Part shown: positions 28,001-36,807 of the stretch, piece after piece | Layout: each line of letters begins with the position of its first letter | Numbering within the stretch: position 1 is the first letter of the stretch | NCBI GenBank assembly: GCA_039029135.1 | Contig: JBCCGT010000023.1 | Coordinates: forward strand, 21,876-85,875 | Origin: JALZVT01 sp039029135 | GTDB lineage: Bacteria; Pseudomonadota; Gammaproteobacteria; Pseudomonadales; Azotimanducaceae | DNA length: 64,000 nt | Direction of reading: 5' to 3' | Translations under genes and position numbers: made by a program | Notes under the pieces: model-generated | What the model was told of the DNA's origin: nothing | The model's input: only the letters and a program-made list of their open reading frames with translations | The model's database searches: none

Positions 28001-28714
28001 ATCCGTTGCTTAGACCAGAAAAAAACACCGGTCAAGAATACGGGCGCCGATAGCGCAATTGTAATTTCGATTGCCAATTCTTGATGCGCTTCACACGCTT
28101 GCGCCGCGGTTGGCCTTACATTGGCGCAACATAACGCTTAAGGGGCTGGTGTATACTTTTTTGGCTGCATGCGCAGGGCATGCTGCGAAGACGCTGGAAG
28201 CCGTAACGCAAGGACTCGCCGGGCGAATCGTCGCACAAACACGACGGTGAAGAATCGCGCAAGAACAGCGAAGATCTCGGCGAGCCAAGCGGCGACAGAA
28301 GCAGCGTAAAGAAGCAGCGCACGCGCAGCAACAGACCGGCAAGAAACGGTGCAAAGACAAGGTTCAAGCCGCAGACTTTCCCGGCAGGGGACTGACCCGG
28401 CGACTGACCCGGCGACTGACCCGGCGAAGAGCCCGGAGACAGGCTCAGATACCATTGCGCTGCCGGCACTGGACACCAGCCATCTTGCCACGCAGACGGT
28501 TAGCGTAACGGGCATATTCGGTTGCGAACCACCGGAGCGCTCAGCCGCCCGCGGCAGTCGCCGAGCAAGCCGCACGAAACTTCGTCACTGATGTGCGTCG
28601 AGCGACGGCAGGTCTGTGCAGACACCCGCCTCTTGAGCAGTGGATAAAGGCTACGAGTGTTCTGACTGAGCCAGCGTGCGCGTCAGACGCCAGACCAGTT
28701 ACAAGGACTTGATG
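28001..28714. promoter_or_regulatory. Long divergent intergenic region / leader of the polysaccharide export operon
   Basis: The first ~140 bases are AT-rich and separate the divergent priming-transferase and export genes. A -10-like TATACT lies at 28152-28157 after AAGGGGCTGG, but no convincing -35 is seen. If transcription starts there, the export gene has a leader of about 550 bases. That leader is purine-rich at about 28235-28370, carries a 12-bp tandem repeat, and has an ATG frame at 28169-28309 (46 codons, very basic) without a ribosome site. No JUMPstart/ops element was recognised. I see no convincing gene here. Confidence 0.45.
28390..28425 (+). repeat. Three perfect tandem copies of a 12-bp unit
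   Basis: GACTGACCCGGC is repeated exactly three times with no spacer inside the leader of the polysaccharide export operon. The unit length is a multiple of three, so it would keep frame if translated, but no supported gene covers it. Confidence 0.85.
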
Positions 28715-29380
28715 ATGATTCCCGAACCCCGCAAGCACGCCACGCGTGTTGTTCCCCCCGCTCCTGCCTATCGCAACGGGTTCGCGTCCGCGCTGCTGCT
28801 GTTTGTCGCGGCTGTTATATCCGGCTGCGGCGCCGCGCCAGTCGTACAGAGTGGTGCATCGGATACACCCGCGGCACCCGCAGCGACGGCCGATGTCGGC
28901 GACTATCGCATCAGCCCTGAGGACGTCTTGGCGGTGTCGGTGTGGGGCGAGGAAGACTTAACCCGCGAGGTGACCGTTCGCCCCGACGGAGGATTTTCTT
29001 TTCCCCTCATTGGCGATACCCGTGCGGCCGGCATGACCGCGAGCGATCTAGCGGCGCGGTTGGGTGAGAGCTTGTCCGAGTTTATCCCGGACGCAGAGGT
29101 CAACGTCGCGGTCAAACAGATCAAGGGGCTGAAGGTCTTCGTGACCGGCCAGGTGAAGAAACCCGGCCAGTACCTGGTTGGCCGCTACGTCGACGTGCTG
29201 CAGGCGCTGACGCTGGCAGGCGGCCTGACGCCGTTCGCCGATCGGCGCAACGTGCGGATTCTGCGTCGCACCGATGCCGGCGAACAGATTTTCAACTTCG
29301 ACTACCAGCGGGTACAGCGTGGTCAGTCGCTGGAACAGAACATTATCCTGCTGCCCGGCGATACGGTGATCGTGCCCTGA
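28715..29380 (+). CDS. Polysaccharide export lipoprotein (Wza/OPX family, EpsH1-associated type)
   Basis: The precursor has about 221 residues. The signal peptide ends in a lipobox, VISGCG, so the mature protein should be a lipid-anchored outer-membrane export component. The poly_export domain is clear (DYRISPEDVLAVSVWGEEDL, then VRPDGGFSFPLIGDTRAAG), followed by an SLBB-like region (VFVTGQVKKPGQYLVGRYVD). It is short compared with Wza (about 380 residues), as is typical for the OPX proteins of EpsH1/PEP-CTERM export systems. The ATG at 28715 has AAGGA seven bases upstream; 28712 is an alternative. It is the first gene of a rightward operon running to 38139. Confidence 0.9.
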   Translation: MIPEPRKHATRVVPPAPAYRNGFASALLLFVAAVISGCGAAPVVQSGASDTPAAPAATADVGDYRISPEDVLAVSVWGEEDLTREVTVRPDGGFSFPLIGDTRAAGMTASDLAARLGESLSEFIPDAEVNVAVKQIKGLKVFVTGQVKKPGQYLVGRYVDVLQALTLAGGLTPFADRRNVRILRRTDAGEQIFNFDYQRVQRGQSLEQNIILLPGDTVIVP

Positions 29381-29390
29381 GTGCGGTCGA

Positions 29391-30776
29391 ATGACCACGA
29401 CGAACGACACCACCGAAGTGATACGCGCAAGCCATTTGAATCGCCGCAGAGGTAGACCGTTGCCCATGATCTCCGTCAGCACCGGTGCCCGCCCGCTCGC
29501 GGGACAAATCGCGGCATCGCTCGCCGTTGCGCTGTGCCTGCCGACAGGCGCGCTGGCCGCGACCCAGATTGTGCCGTCGATCACGATTCAGACGGGATCG
29601 ACCGACAGCGTCCGATTATCCAGCACCGATCAGGAGGGCGCGGTCATCACCACCGGCACGGCCGGCCTGGTGGCGCGGACTGTGACTGAGACAACTGAAG
29701 TCCGCGGTAGCGCGAGCGTAAGCTACACCGATTACGCCGGCGCAGACGACTCGGTGAAGGACATTGATTCCCAACAGGCAAGCGCTTTGCTGCGCAGAAC
29801 GCTGCCCTCGATCAGCTATGGCGTCGTTGCCTCGTTTCGACGCGACGGTTTGCTGCGCCTGGAACGTGCGAGTCAGATACCGAACGCCGCGGACGTCCAG
29901 GAGCCCGAACCGATCGACTTTGCGGCCGTAGACGAGGGCGACGCCACGGGATTCGCAGACGGCGACATCGGCGGCGAGGACGAGATCGATGCCGTGGGAT
30001 CCCAGATCCGGCGGCGCTTTCTGCAATCATCGGAGTACGTGCAGTTCCGTCTCAACGATCGCAATCGACTCCGCGTGAGTCACAGCTACGCGCAGCGGAG
30101 TTTCGAAACCCAAGCCGAGCAGCGCGGCCTGCGCGAGAGCGACCGCCATACGATTGCGGCCGAGCTGTCGCACGACGTGGACGAACGGGATTCGTTGTCG
30201 GTGAATCTGTCGGCATCCGAGTTGAATCCGCAGCAGTTCGCCACAGATACGTTCAATCAGTTTGCGCGCTATTACCAAGCGACGGTCGGCTGGAAAGCGC
30301 GCGTTACGCCCGTGTCGCGACTGACGGCGCGAGTCGGCATCTCCTACGTCGACAGCGAGCGCAACAACGACACCGGTTTCGTCTTCATGCTGCAGGGCAG
30401 ACGCCAGATGCCACGCGGCAACCTGTCCGCACAGCTTCGACGCGCAGTCCAACCGACGGCGTTTGGCCAGGTCGCGGCGACCGACCAGCTGATTCTGGGG
30501 CTCAGCCGGAAGTACAGCCAGCGACTCAGCAGCTCGACACAGGCGCGCGGCCTGCGCCGCAACAAGACGCGCAGCGACGATGACCTGCAGCGTAGTCAGT
30601 TCAACTTCAGTCACGTGTTCGAGTACAAGCTGGCGCGCGCCTGGTCGGCGCGCCTCGGCTATGAGTATCGCTGGGTCGATCGCGAATCGAGCGTTGCGGA
30701 AGATCAGGGGAAGAGTGACAGCCACACAGGCTACGTCGGCATTGCCTATCGACCGGTCATCGGCGGCGCAAACTAA
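29391..30776 (+). CDS. Outer-membrane beta-barrel protein of the polysaccharide export locus
   Basis: The protein has 461 residues and begins 10 bases after the export lipoprotein. It has a signal sequence (GQIAASLAVALCLPTGALA) and a mature part made of alternating hydrophobic/polar strands rich in R, S, T and Y (for example SEYVQFRLNDRNRLRVSHSY), ending in a strand with an aromatic near the C-terminus (YVGIAYRPVIGGAN). This fits the beta-barrel proteins found beside the chain-length and kinase genes of EpsH1/PEP-CTERM loci. An acidic, low-complexity loop (about residues 165-205) interrupts the barrel. An internal ATG at 29466 would give a tidier signal peptide. A role as porin or secretin-like partner in glycan export is inferred. 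Confidence 0.75.
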   Translation: MTTTNDTTEVIRASHLNRRRGRPLPMISVSTGARPLAGQIAASLAVALCLPTGALAATQIVPSITIQTGSTDSVRLSSTDQEGAVITTGTAGLVARTVTETTEVRGSASVSYTDYAGADDSVKDIDSQQASALLRRTLPSISYGVVASFRRDGLLRLERASQIPNAADVQEPEPIDFAAVDEGDATGFADGDIGGEDEIDAVGSQIRRRFLQSSEYVQFRLNDRNRLRVSHSYAQRSFETQAEQRGLRESDRHTIAAELSHDVDERDSLSVNLSASELNPQQFATDTFNQFARYYQATVGWKARVTPVSRLTARVGISYVDSERNNDTGFVFMLQGRRQMPRGNLSAQLRRAVQPTAFGQVAATDQLILGLSRKYSQRLSSSTQARGLRRNKTRSDDDLQRSQFNFSHVFEYKLARAWSARLGYEYRWVDRESSVAEDQGKSDSHTGYVGIAYRPVIGGAN

Positions 30777-30797
30777 CAGTTAACAGCAGGGACAGTT

Positions 30798-32426
30798 TTG
30801 GACGCTGATTTCGGAGACATCTCCAGCTACTGGAACATTTTGCGGCGGCGCAAGATGGCGTTCTTCCTGCCATTTTTCACCTTTCTCGCGATCGGCACGG
30901 CCTTTGCGTTCCTGCTGCCGCCCACCTTCCGCTCGCAGGCAACGATTCAGATCGAGCGCAAGCTGATCGATATCGAAGGGCCTACAGTGGTCAGCTTCGT
31001 ACAGGAGCAGATCGAGCAAATCCGCCAGCGCATCACGACCTACGACGAGATGCTTGCCCTGGCGAAAGCACAGAACATCTACCCCGAGCTGGTCGGCAAG
31101 GACCCGGCCGAGGCCGTGAGCTCGGTCAAGCGCGGGATCAAGGTCGAGATGCTGAACGTTAACGCCAGCAGTGCTGACCAGCGCGGCGAACGCAAGGCCA
31201 CCATCGGTTTCACAGTCGGTTTCGAGTACCGCGAGGCCAAGGCCGCACAGCAGGTCGCGAACGAAATAGCCCAGCGCTATCTGGATGAACACCAGAGTAT
31301 GCGCGGCGATCAGGACCGGGAAACCAAGGAATTCTTCGGTCGCGAGGCCGAGGCATTGCGGCTCGAACTCGAGACGATGGATCAGGAGCTCGCCGATTTC
31401 CGGCAGAAGAACTTCCGCGACCTGCCGGAGCTCATCAACATGAACCTTAAGTTGTACGAGCAGACCGAGGCGGACATCAAGCAGAGCGAAACGCGCATTC
31501 GCCAGCTTGAGGACTCGCTGTTCGCGAGCCAGTCCGAGCTGTCGCTAACGAGCCCCTACAACCAGGTCACGACCGAATCCGGCCGCGCCCTGCAGTCAGC
31601 CAGCGAGCGCCTGTCCAGCCTGACAGTCGAATACATGCGGCTGTCGACTCGCTACTCCGCCAAACACCCCGCGGTCATCGCGATACAGCGCGAGATCCGC
31701 ATGCTGGCCGACGAGACGGGCTCGTCGGCGCGCGCCCACGAGGTGCTGACCCCGCTCGCGCAGCCGCAGGAGAAACAGCGTCAGGCGCGCCGCCAGTACG
31801 ACGACGGCCATCCGGAGGTGCGCAGCCTGGAGAGCTCGGTCGCCGCGCTGCAGCGTGGCCTGCAAACCGCGATCGTCTCGAACGACAGCGGCGCTCTGCC
31901 AGAGCTGCCACCGGACAATCCGCGCTACGTGGGACTGCAAAACATCATCCGCACTACGGAATCGAACATCGCCGCAGAGCGCAGCAACCTCGCAGCACTG
32001 CGAGAGAAGCTGGTCGAATATCAGGGCCGCATCGAGCGGAACCCCGAAGTCGAGGCGCAGCTCAAGGAGCTGACACGCGACTATGAGGCCACCCGCAAAC
32101 AGTATCGCGAACTTACAGAGCAGCGTCGCGCCGCCGAGATCAACGAGCAGCTGGAGCAAGCCGGCAGCGGCGAACGCTTTGAGCTGGTGAGTCGCGCGGC
32201 CGTACCCAGCCTGCCCGACAGCCCCAATCGCATCGCCATCCTGGTGCTGGGCATGTTCTTTGCCACCTTCGCCGGACTCATCGCGGCGGCGATCGCCGAG
32301 TATCTGGATCGCACCATACGCGGCGTGCGGACGGTGGTCTCGACGCTCGGCGAACCGCCGCTCGTGATCATTCCGCAGATTCCCAAGCCGGGCACGGCCT
32401 CACGAGCAGATGGTGCAGTACTGTGA
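30798..32426 (+). CDS. Polysaccharide chain-length determinant (Wzz/PCP family, EpsH1-associated)
   Basis: The protein has 542 residues with a membrane segment near residues 20-38, a long periplasmic coiled-coil region (about 170-440) and a second membrane segment (about 474-500) preceded by the proline-rich LPDSPNR. This is the PCP layout, in which the protein sets polymer length and couples to a tyrosine kinase and the export channel. The start is TTG at 30798, with AGGGA five bases upstream. Its stop overlaps the kinase start by four bases (GTGA), so the two proteins are probably made in fixed ratio. Length and neighbours favour the EpsH1/PEP-CTERM branch over enterobacterial Wzz. Confidence 0.88.
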   Translation: MDADFGDISSYWNILRRRKMAFFLPFFTFLAIGTAFAFLLPPTFRSQATIQIERKLIDIEGPTVVSFVQEQIEQIRQRITTYDEMLALAKAQNIYPELVGKDPAEAVSSVKRGIKVEMLNVNASSADQRGERKATIGFTVGFEYREAKAAQQVANEIAQRYLDEHQSMRGDQDRETKEFFGREAEALRLELETMDQELADFRQKNFRDLPELINMNLKLYEQTEADIKQSETRIRQLEDSLFASQSELSLTSPYNQVTTESGRALQSASERLSSLTVEYMRLSTRYSAKHPAVIAIQREIRMLADETGSSARAHEVLTPLAQPQEKQRQARRQYDDGHPEVRSLESSVAALQRGLQTAIVSNDSGALPELPPDNPRYVGLQNIIRTTESNIAAERSNLAALREKLVEYQGRIERNPEVEAQLKELTRDYEATRKQYRELTEQRRAAEINEQLEQAGSGERFELVSRAAVPSLPDSPNRIAILVLGMFFATFAGLIAAAIAEYLDRTIRGVRTVVSTLGEPPLVIIPQIPKPGTASRADGAVL

Positions 32427-33343
32427 GCACGGACGAGTCCATCAACGATCCTATCGGCAAGGCCCTGGCCAGAGCGCAGGAAGGCGCGCAGGGGGCGAAC
32501 CCTGAAGGCCAGCAAGGCAGCAGCGTGCGCAACTGGGTGAAGCCCGAACGCACCGATCGCGTCGGCGGGCGCACGAACGAGCCGCGAGCGGCCGCGGCGG
32601 GCGAATTGGCGGACTTCGCGATTCCCGCCGAGCTCGATCCGGGCGAACTGCTGCAGCGAAACGTGCTCACCGGCCAGGGCGGCGAAGATCTGCTCGCGGC
32701 GGATCGCTATCGACTGCTGCGGACGCGAATCCGCCAACGCATGCAGCCGCGCGGCTGGAACAAGCTGGGCATCACCAGTCCCGGCTCGAAAGAGGGTAAG
32801 AGTCTGACGGCCATCAACCTGAGCATCGCCACCGCCCGCGACACGCAGGGCAGCGTGGTGCTGGTTGACGCCGATCTAAGACGGCCGGCTATCGGCAAGT
32901 ATCTCGGCCTGTATCCCAAGGCCGGTCTGAGCGAATACCTGAGCGGCGAGGCGGAGCTAACCGACATCGTCTACCGGCTGAACGTCGCGAACAACCTCTA
33001 CGTGGTCCCGACTCAGCTCATGGATCGGCCGCTGGCACCCAGCCACTCGCCGGGCAGCTCGGCCCGGATGCAGGCACTGCTGGATGTGGTCGCCACGCCC
33101 AACACCACGCTGATCATGGATCTGCCGCCGATCATGGTGGCGGACGACGTGCTGTCACTCGCCCCCCTGCTAGACGCGCTGATGATCATCATTCGTGATG
33201 GCCGCACGAACATCGACGACCTGCGCGAAGGCGCGCAGCTGCTGTCGGGTTTCAATTTGCTGGGCACCGTTCTGAACGCTGCCGAGGAAGATTCGAAGCG
33301 GCTCTACGGCTACTACTACGGCACCGGGGACAGGAAACGGTAG
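32423..33343 (+). CDS. BY-type tyrosine kinase / CpsD-CapB-like ATPase
   Basis: The cytoplasmic protein has 306 residues. A flexible, charged N-terminal ~90 residues precedes a MinD-like ATPase with a Walker A loop TSPGSKEGKSLTA (near residue 116), Walker A' VVLVDADLRRP (near 147) and Walker B LIMDLPP (near 230). The C-terminus has a tyrosine cluster, RLYGYYYGTGDRKR, the usual autophosphorylation tail of bacterial tyrosine kinases. It should work with the adjacent chain-length protein to control polymer assembly. The GTG start overlaps the upstream stop. The Walker A has GSKEGKS where most family members read GEGKS, a small deviation that keeps the Lys. Confidence 0.88.
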   Translation: MSTDESINDPIGKALARAQEGAQGANPEGQQGSSVRNWVKPERTDRVGGRTNEPRAAAAGELADFAIPAELDPGELLQRNVLTGQGGEDLLAADRYRLLRTRIRQRMQPRGWNKLGITSPGSKEGKSLTAINLSIATARDTQGSVVLVDADLRRPAIGKYLGLYPKAGLSEYLSGEAELTDIVYRLNVANNLYVVPTQLMDRPLAPSHSPGSSARMQALLDVVATPNTTLIMDLPPIMVADDVLSLAPLLDALMIIIRDGRTNIDDLREGAQLLSGFNLLGTVLNAAEEDSKRLYGYYYGTGDRKR

Positions 33344-33346
33344 GCG

Positions 33347-34234
33347 ATGTACGAAGCGTTCTACAAGCTCGAGCGTCAGCCGTTCGTCAACATTCCGGAT
33401 CCCGGCGCGCTGTTTCTGAGTCCATCGCACCAACGGGCGCTATCGGTACTACAGTATTCGCTGATGACCCGCGCAGGCTTCTGCGTTGTCACCGGCGAGG
33501 TTGGTGCCGGCAAGACCACGCTGGTCCGTCGCCTGCTGCAGGTCGTCGATCCGAGCCTCGAGGTCGGACTCGTGAGTAATACCCAGTGCGAGAGCTTCGA
33601 TGAATTTCTGCAGTGGGTCTTCCTGTCTTTCGATCTCGATTTTCGATCGAAAGACAAGGTCGAGCTGTACGCGGACTTCGTCGCCTTTCTGATCGAGCGC
33701 TATGATGCCGGCTGCCCCGTCACGCTGATCATCGACGAGGCACAGCACCTCGGCCCCGACTATCTCGAGCAGCTCCGTATGCTGTCGAACATCAACACCG
33801 AGAAGGGGCTGCTGCTGCAGACGATCCTCGTCGGCCAGCCTGAGCTGTGGGACATACTGCGACGGACCGAGCTGCGGCAGTTCGCGCAGCGCATCTCCTA
33901 CGACTATCACTTGGGCCCGCTCGACGGCGCCGAGATGGTCGGTCAGTACATCAGCCACCGCGTGGAGGCCAGCGGCGGCGACCCGGAGTTGTTTGAACAG
34001 GAGACCCTGGAGCCGATCTTCCAGGCATCCCGCGGCATCCCTCGACTCATCAACCTGCTATGCGACACGGCGCTCGTCTACGGGTTCGCCGAGCAGAAGA
34101 CCAAGATCGATCTGCCGCTCATCGCGCAGGTACTGAAAGACAAGATGGAAAGCTTCGCGCCTTTCGAGGCCGTCGATCAGGAACTGCTTGAACCGGCCAC
34201 AGAAACCAATCCCAAGACGGCGCAGCGTCGCTGA
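33347..34234 (+). CDS. ExeA-like AAA ATPase of the polysaccharide export locus
   Basis: The protein has 295 residues and starts three bases after the kinase gene. The N-terminus MYEAFYKLERQPFVNIPDP is typical of ExeA/GspA-like ATPases. Walker A GEVGAGKTT lies near residues 48-56, Walker B LIIDEAQHL near 126-134, and a sensor/arginine region LRQFAQRI near 180. No peptidoglycan-binding domain follows, unlike GspA. This short form is the one found in EpsH1/PEP-CTERM-associated operons. It probably powers or regulates assembly of the export complex; the exact role is not established. Confidence 0.88.
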   Translation: MYEAFYKLERQPFVNIPDPGALFLSPSHQRALSVLQYSLMTRAGFCVVTGEVGAGKTTLVRRLLQVVDPSLEVGLVSNTQCESFDEFLQWVFLSFDLDFRSKDKVELYADFVAFLIERYDAGCPVTLIIDEAQHLGPDYLEQLRMLSNINTEKGLLLQTILVGQPELWDILRRTELRQFAQRISYDYHLGPLDGAEMVGQYISHRVEASGGDPELFEQETLEPIFQASRGIPRLINLLCDTALVYGFAEQKTKIDLPLIAQVLKDKMESFAPFEAVDQELLEPATETNPKTAQRR

Positions 34235-34270
34235 CGGCAAGCCGCCCGACGCGCCACAGGAGTAGGCACC

Positions 34271-35332
34271 ATGAAACATATTCTCGTCACCGGAAACATG
34301 GGCTACGTCGGCCCGGCCGTGATCAAACGCCTGCGCCAGGCCTTCCCCGGCGCGCATCTGAGCGGTTTCGACATCGGCTATTTCGCGCACTGCCTGACCG
34401 GCACCGCCACCCTGCCGGAGCATCGCGTCGATACGCAGCACTTCGGTGACATCCGCAAGTTTCCGGCTGCGCTGTTGGATGGCGTCGACGCCATCGTCAA
34501 CCTGGCGGCCATCTCGAACGATCCGATGGGCAACGCGTTCGAGCAGGTGACCATGGACATCAATTGCTACGCGGCCGCCGAGCTCGCGAAGCTGGCCCGC
34601 GAACGCGGCGTCGGGGCCTTCGTTTTTGCTTCGAGCTGCAGCGTCTACGGCTTCGCCGAGGGCGGCGCGCGACGCGAAGAAGACCCGCTGAATCCGCTCA
34701 CCGCCTACGCCCGATCCAAGATCGAGACCGAGGAACATCTCGCCGATCTCGGTGCAGACGACTTCCGCGTGACCTGCCTGCGGTTTCCAACGGCCTGCGG
34801 CATGAGCGAGCGCCTGCGGCTGGATCTGGTACTCAACGACTTCGTCGCGGCCGCGATCGCCAGCGGCGAGATCGAGATCTTGAGCGACGGCACGCCTTGG
34901 CGACCGCTGATCGACACCCAGGACATGGCCCGCGCCATCGAATGGGCGATCGGCCGCGACGCGGCACCGGGTGGTTTTCTGGCGATCAATGCCGGGCACA
35001 ACGGCATCAACTACCAGGTCGTGGATCTCGCCAAGCGCGTGCAGGCGCGGCTGCCGGGCATCTCGATCAACATCAACGAAAACGCGGCACCCGACAAGCG
35101 CTCGTATCAGGTGAACTTCGACCTCTACGAGAAGCTCGCGCCCAACCACCTGCCGCAGGTCGATCTCGATCAATCGATCGCTGAGCTGTGTGCCGGCCTG
35201 CAGGGCATGAACTTCGCCACGGTGAACTTCCGCGAGTCCGAGAACATTCGCCTGCGAGTGCTGAACAGACACCTGGAAGACGGGCGCCTGGACAGCGACC
35301 TGTGCTGGGCGGAGCACAAGCGCGTCGCCTAG
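34271..35332 (+). CDS. NAD-dependent epimerase/dehydratase (extended SDR)
   Basis: The protein has 353 residues. The nucleotide-binding loop VTGNMGYVGPAV is at the N-terminus, followed by the catalytic SSCSVYG and YARSK (YxxxK) segments and the late RPLIDTQDMARAIEWA helix typical of sugar-nucleotide epimerases and dehydratases. Start ATG 34271 has a good AGGAG site. It lies directly upstream of an RmlC-like epimerase; the pair should make a modified, possibly deoxy or epimerised, nucleotide sugar for the exported glycan. The exact substrate cannot be assigned. Confidence 0.88.
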   Translation: MKHILVTGNMGYVGPAVIKRLRQAFPGAHLSGFDIGYFAHCLTGTATLPEHRVDTQHFGDIRKFPAALLDGVDAIVNLAAISNDPMGNAFEQVTMDINCYAAAELAKLARERGVGAFVFASSCSVYGFAEGGARREEDPLNPLTAYARSKIETEEHLADLGADDFRVTCLRFPTACGMSERLRLDLVLNDFVAAAIASGEIEILSDGTPWRPLIDTQDMARAIEWAIGRDAAPGGFLAINAGHNGINYQVVDLAKRVQARLPGISININENAAPDKRSYQVNFDLYEKLAPNHLPQVDLDQSIAELCAGLQGMNFATVNFRESENIRLRVLNRHLEDGRLDSDLCWAEHKRVA

Positions 35333-35355
35333 GGCGCCCTTTGCCGGTCTGAGCC

Positions 35356-35934
35356 ATGAAGTTCGAATCGACAAATCTGGAAGGCCTGGTCGTCATCGAG
35401 CCCGAGCCCGTCGCCGACGCGCGCGGTCATTTCGCCCGCGTGTGGTGCGAGCGCGAAATGGCCGACAACGGTGTTGGCACTCGCGTCGCCCAGAGCAGCA
35501 TCTCGTTGAATCTGCAGCGCGGCACCCTGCGCGGCATTCACTTTCAGATCAATCCCTTCCAGGAAGCAAAACTCGTTCGTTGCGAACGCGGCGCCATGTT
35601 CGATGTCGCAGTGGATCTGCGACCGGAGTCGCACACTTACCGTCGGTGGTTCGGTATCGAGCTGAGCCAGACGAACATGCGCATGCTGTATATCCCGGAG
35701 GGCTTCGGTCACGGCTTTCAGACGCTCGAAGACAACACGCAGATCCTGTATCAGATTTCCCAGGAATATGTGCCCGCGTCGGGGTCCGGATTGCGATATG
35801 ACGACCCCAGTCTCGGTGTCGAATGGCCGCTTCCTGTTACTGTGATATCGGATAAAGATCTCGCCTGGCCCCTGCTGAACGACAGCACGGAACAGACGCT
35901 GGGAGAGAACGAAAAACGGATTGGGAGCATTTAG
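35356..35934 (+). CDS. RmlC-like dTDP-4-dehydro-sugar 3,5-epimerase
   Basis: The 192-residue cupin has the usual RmlC length. Family signatures are visible: SLNLQRGTLRGIHFQ with the catalytic His, FDVAVDLRPESHTYRRW, and YIPEGFGHGFQTLED. It should epimerise C3 and/or C5 of a 4-keto nucleotide sugar. RmlA, RmlB and RmlD are not in the window, so a complete rhamnose route is not encoded here; the adjacent SDR may be its partner. It follows that gene by 23 bases and precedes the exporter permease by 3 bases. Confidence 0.9.
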   Translation: MKFESTNLEGLVVIEPEPVADARGHFARVWCEREMADNGVGTRVAQSSISLNLQRGTLRGIHFQINPFQEAKLVRCERGAMFDVAVDLRPESHTYRRWFGIELSQTNMRMLYIPEGFGHGFQTLEDNTQILYQISQEYVPASGSGLRYDDPSLGVEWPLPVTVISDKDLAWPLLNDSTEQTLGENEKRIGSI

Positions 35935-35937
35935 GCG

Positions 35938-36789
35938 ATGAGTGAGCTACCTGTCGGCGGACGACAAGAGCAGATCATCGAGATCAAACCCACAAGCGGC
36001 TGGTCGGTGCTGTCGCTGAGCGAGCTGTGGGCCTATCGCGAGGTTGTTTTCTATCTGGCGTGGCGCGACGTCAAGGTGCGCTACAAGCAGACCGTGTTCG
36101 GCCCGGCCTGGGCGATCATGCAGCCGTTCCTGACGATGGTGATCTTCAGCATCATTTTCGGCAAGGTCGCCAAGATTCCATCCGACGGCATTCCGTACCC
36201 GATCTTCAGCTACGCGGCCCTCGTCCCCTGGGTGTTCTTCCAGAACACGATCACGAAGGCATCGTCGAGCCTGGTCTCCGGCGGCGGGATGCTGCGCCAA
36301 ATCTACTTTCCACGCCTCGCCATGCCCCTGTCATCGGTCGGCGCTGGTTTTCTCGATTTTGCGCTGGCGTTTGCAGTGCTGCTGCTGATGATGGCCTACT
36401 ACGGCATCGCACCGACCGCCAACGTCGTGTTTCTGCCGCTGCTTCTGGTCCTGGCGATCGCAACGTCCTTGGGCGTGTCGCTGGTGCTCGCCGCACTGAA
36501 CGTACAGTTTCGCGACATCGGCCAGATCATCCCGTTCCTGACCCAGGCCTGGATGTATGCGACGCCCGTCGTCTATCCCACGAGCGTCATCGAGAATCCG
36601 ACCATGCAGATGGTGTACGCCCTGAACCCGATGGTGGGCGTCATTGAGGGCTTCCGCTGGGCGCTGCTGGGCACCGACACCGCGCCGGGTCCAATGATCA
36701 TGGTGTCGACCGCCGTCGCGGCCACCCTGCTCATACTGGGCGTCTTTTACTTCAAGCGCATGGAACGCACGTTTGCGGACGTGGTGTAA
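35938..36789 (+). CDS. ABC-2 polysaccharide exporter permease (Wzm-like)
   Basis: This 283-residue inner-membrane protein has about six membrane segments and the ABC-2 permease signatures WRDVKVRYKQTVFGPAWAIMQP near the N-terminus and YATPVVYP near residue 203. It should form the channel that exports an undecaprenyl-linked glycan, together with the ATPase encoded 18 bases downstream. Wzm/Wzt exporters move full-length chains, which is unexpected beside a chain-length protein and kinase normally paired with Wzx/Wzy. Confidence 0.92.
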   Translation: MSELPVGGRQEQIIEIKPTSGWSVLSLSELWAYREVVFYLAWRDVKVRYKQTVFGPAWAIMQPFLTMVIFSIIFGKVAKIPSDGIPYPIFSYAALVPWVFFQNTITKASSSLVSGGGMLRQIYFPRLAMPLSSVGAGFLDFALAFAVLLLMMAYYGIAPTANVVFLPLLLVLAIATSLGVSLVLAALNVQFRDIGQIIPFLTQAWMYATPVVYPTSVIENPTMQMVYALNPMVGVIEGFRWALLGTDTAPGPMIMVSTAVAATLLILGVFYFKRMERTFADVV

Positions 36790-36807
36790 GGCAGCACGAA
36801 AAGCATC

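Noticed and set aside
28390..28425. CRISPR-like repeat
   Set aside because: The 12-bp units are directly adjacent with no spacers, and no cas gene is in the window.
28349..28591. 80-codon plus-strand frame over the tandem repeat
   Set aside because: No ribosome site, odd composition and no recognisable fold; kept only as part of the leader observation.
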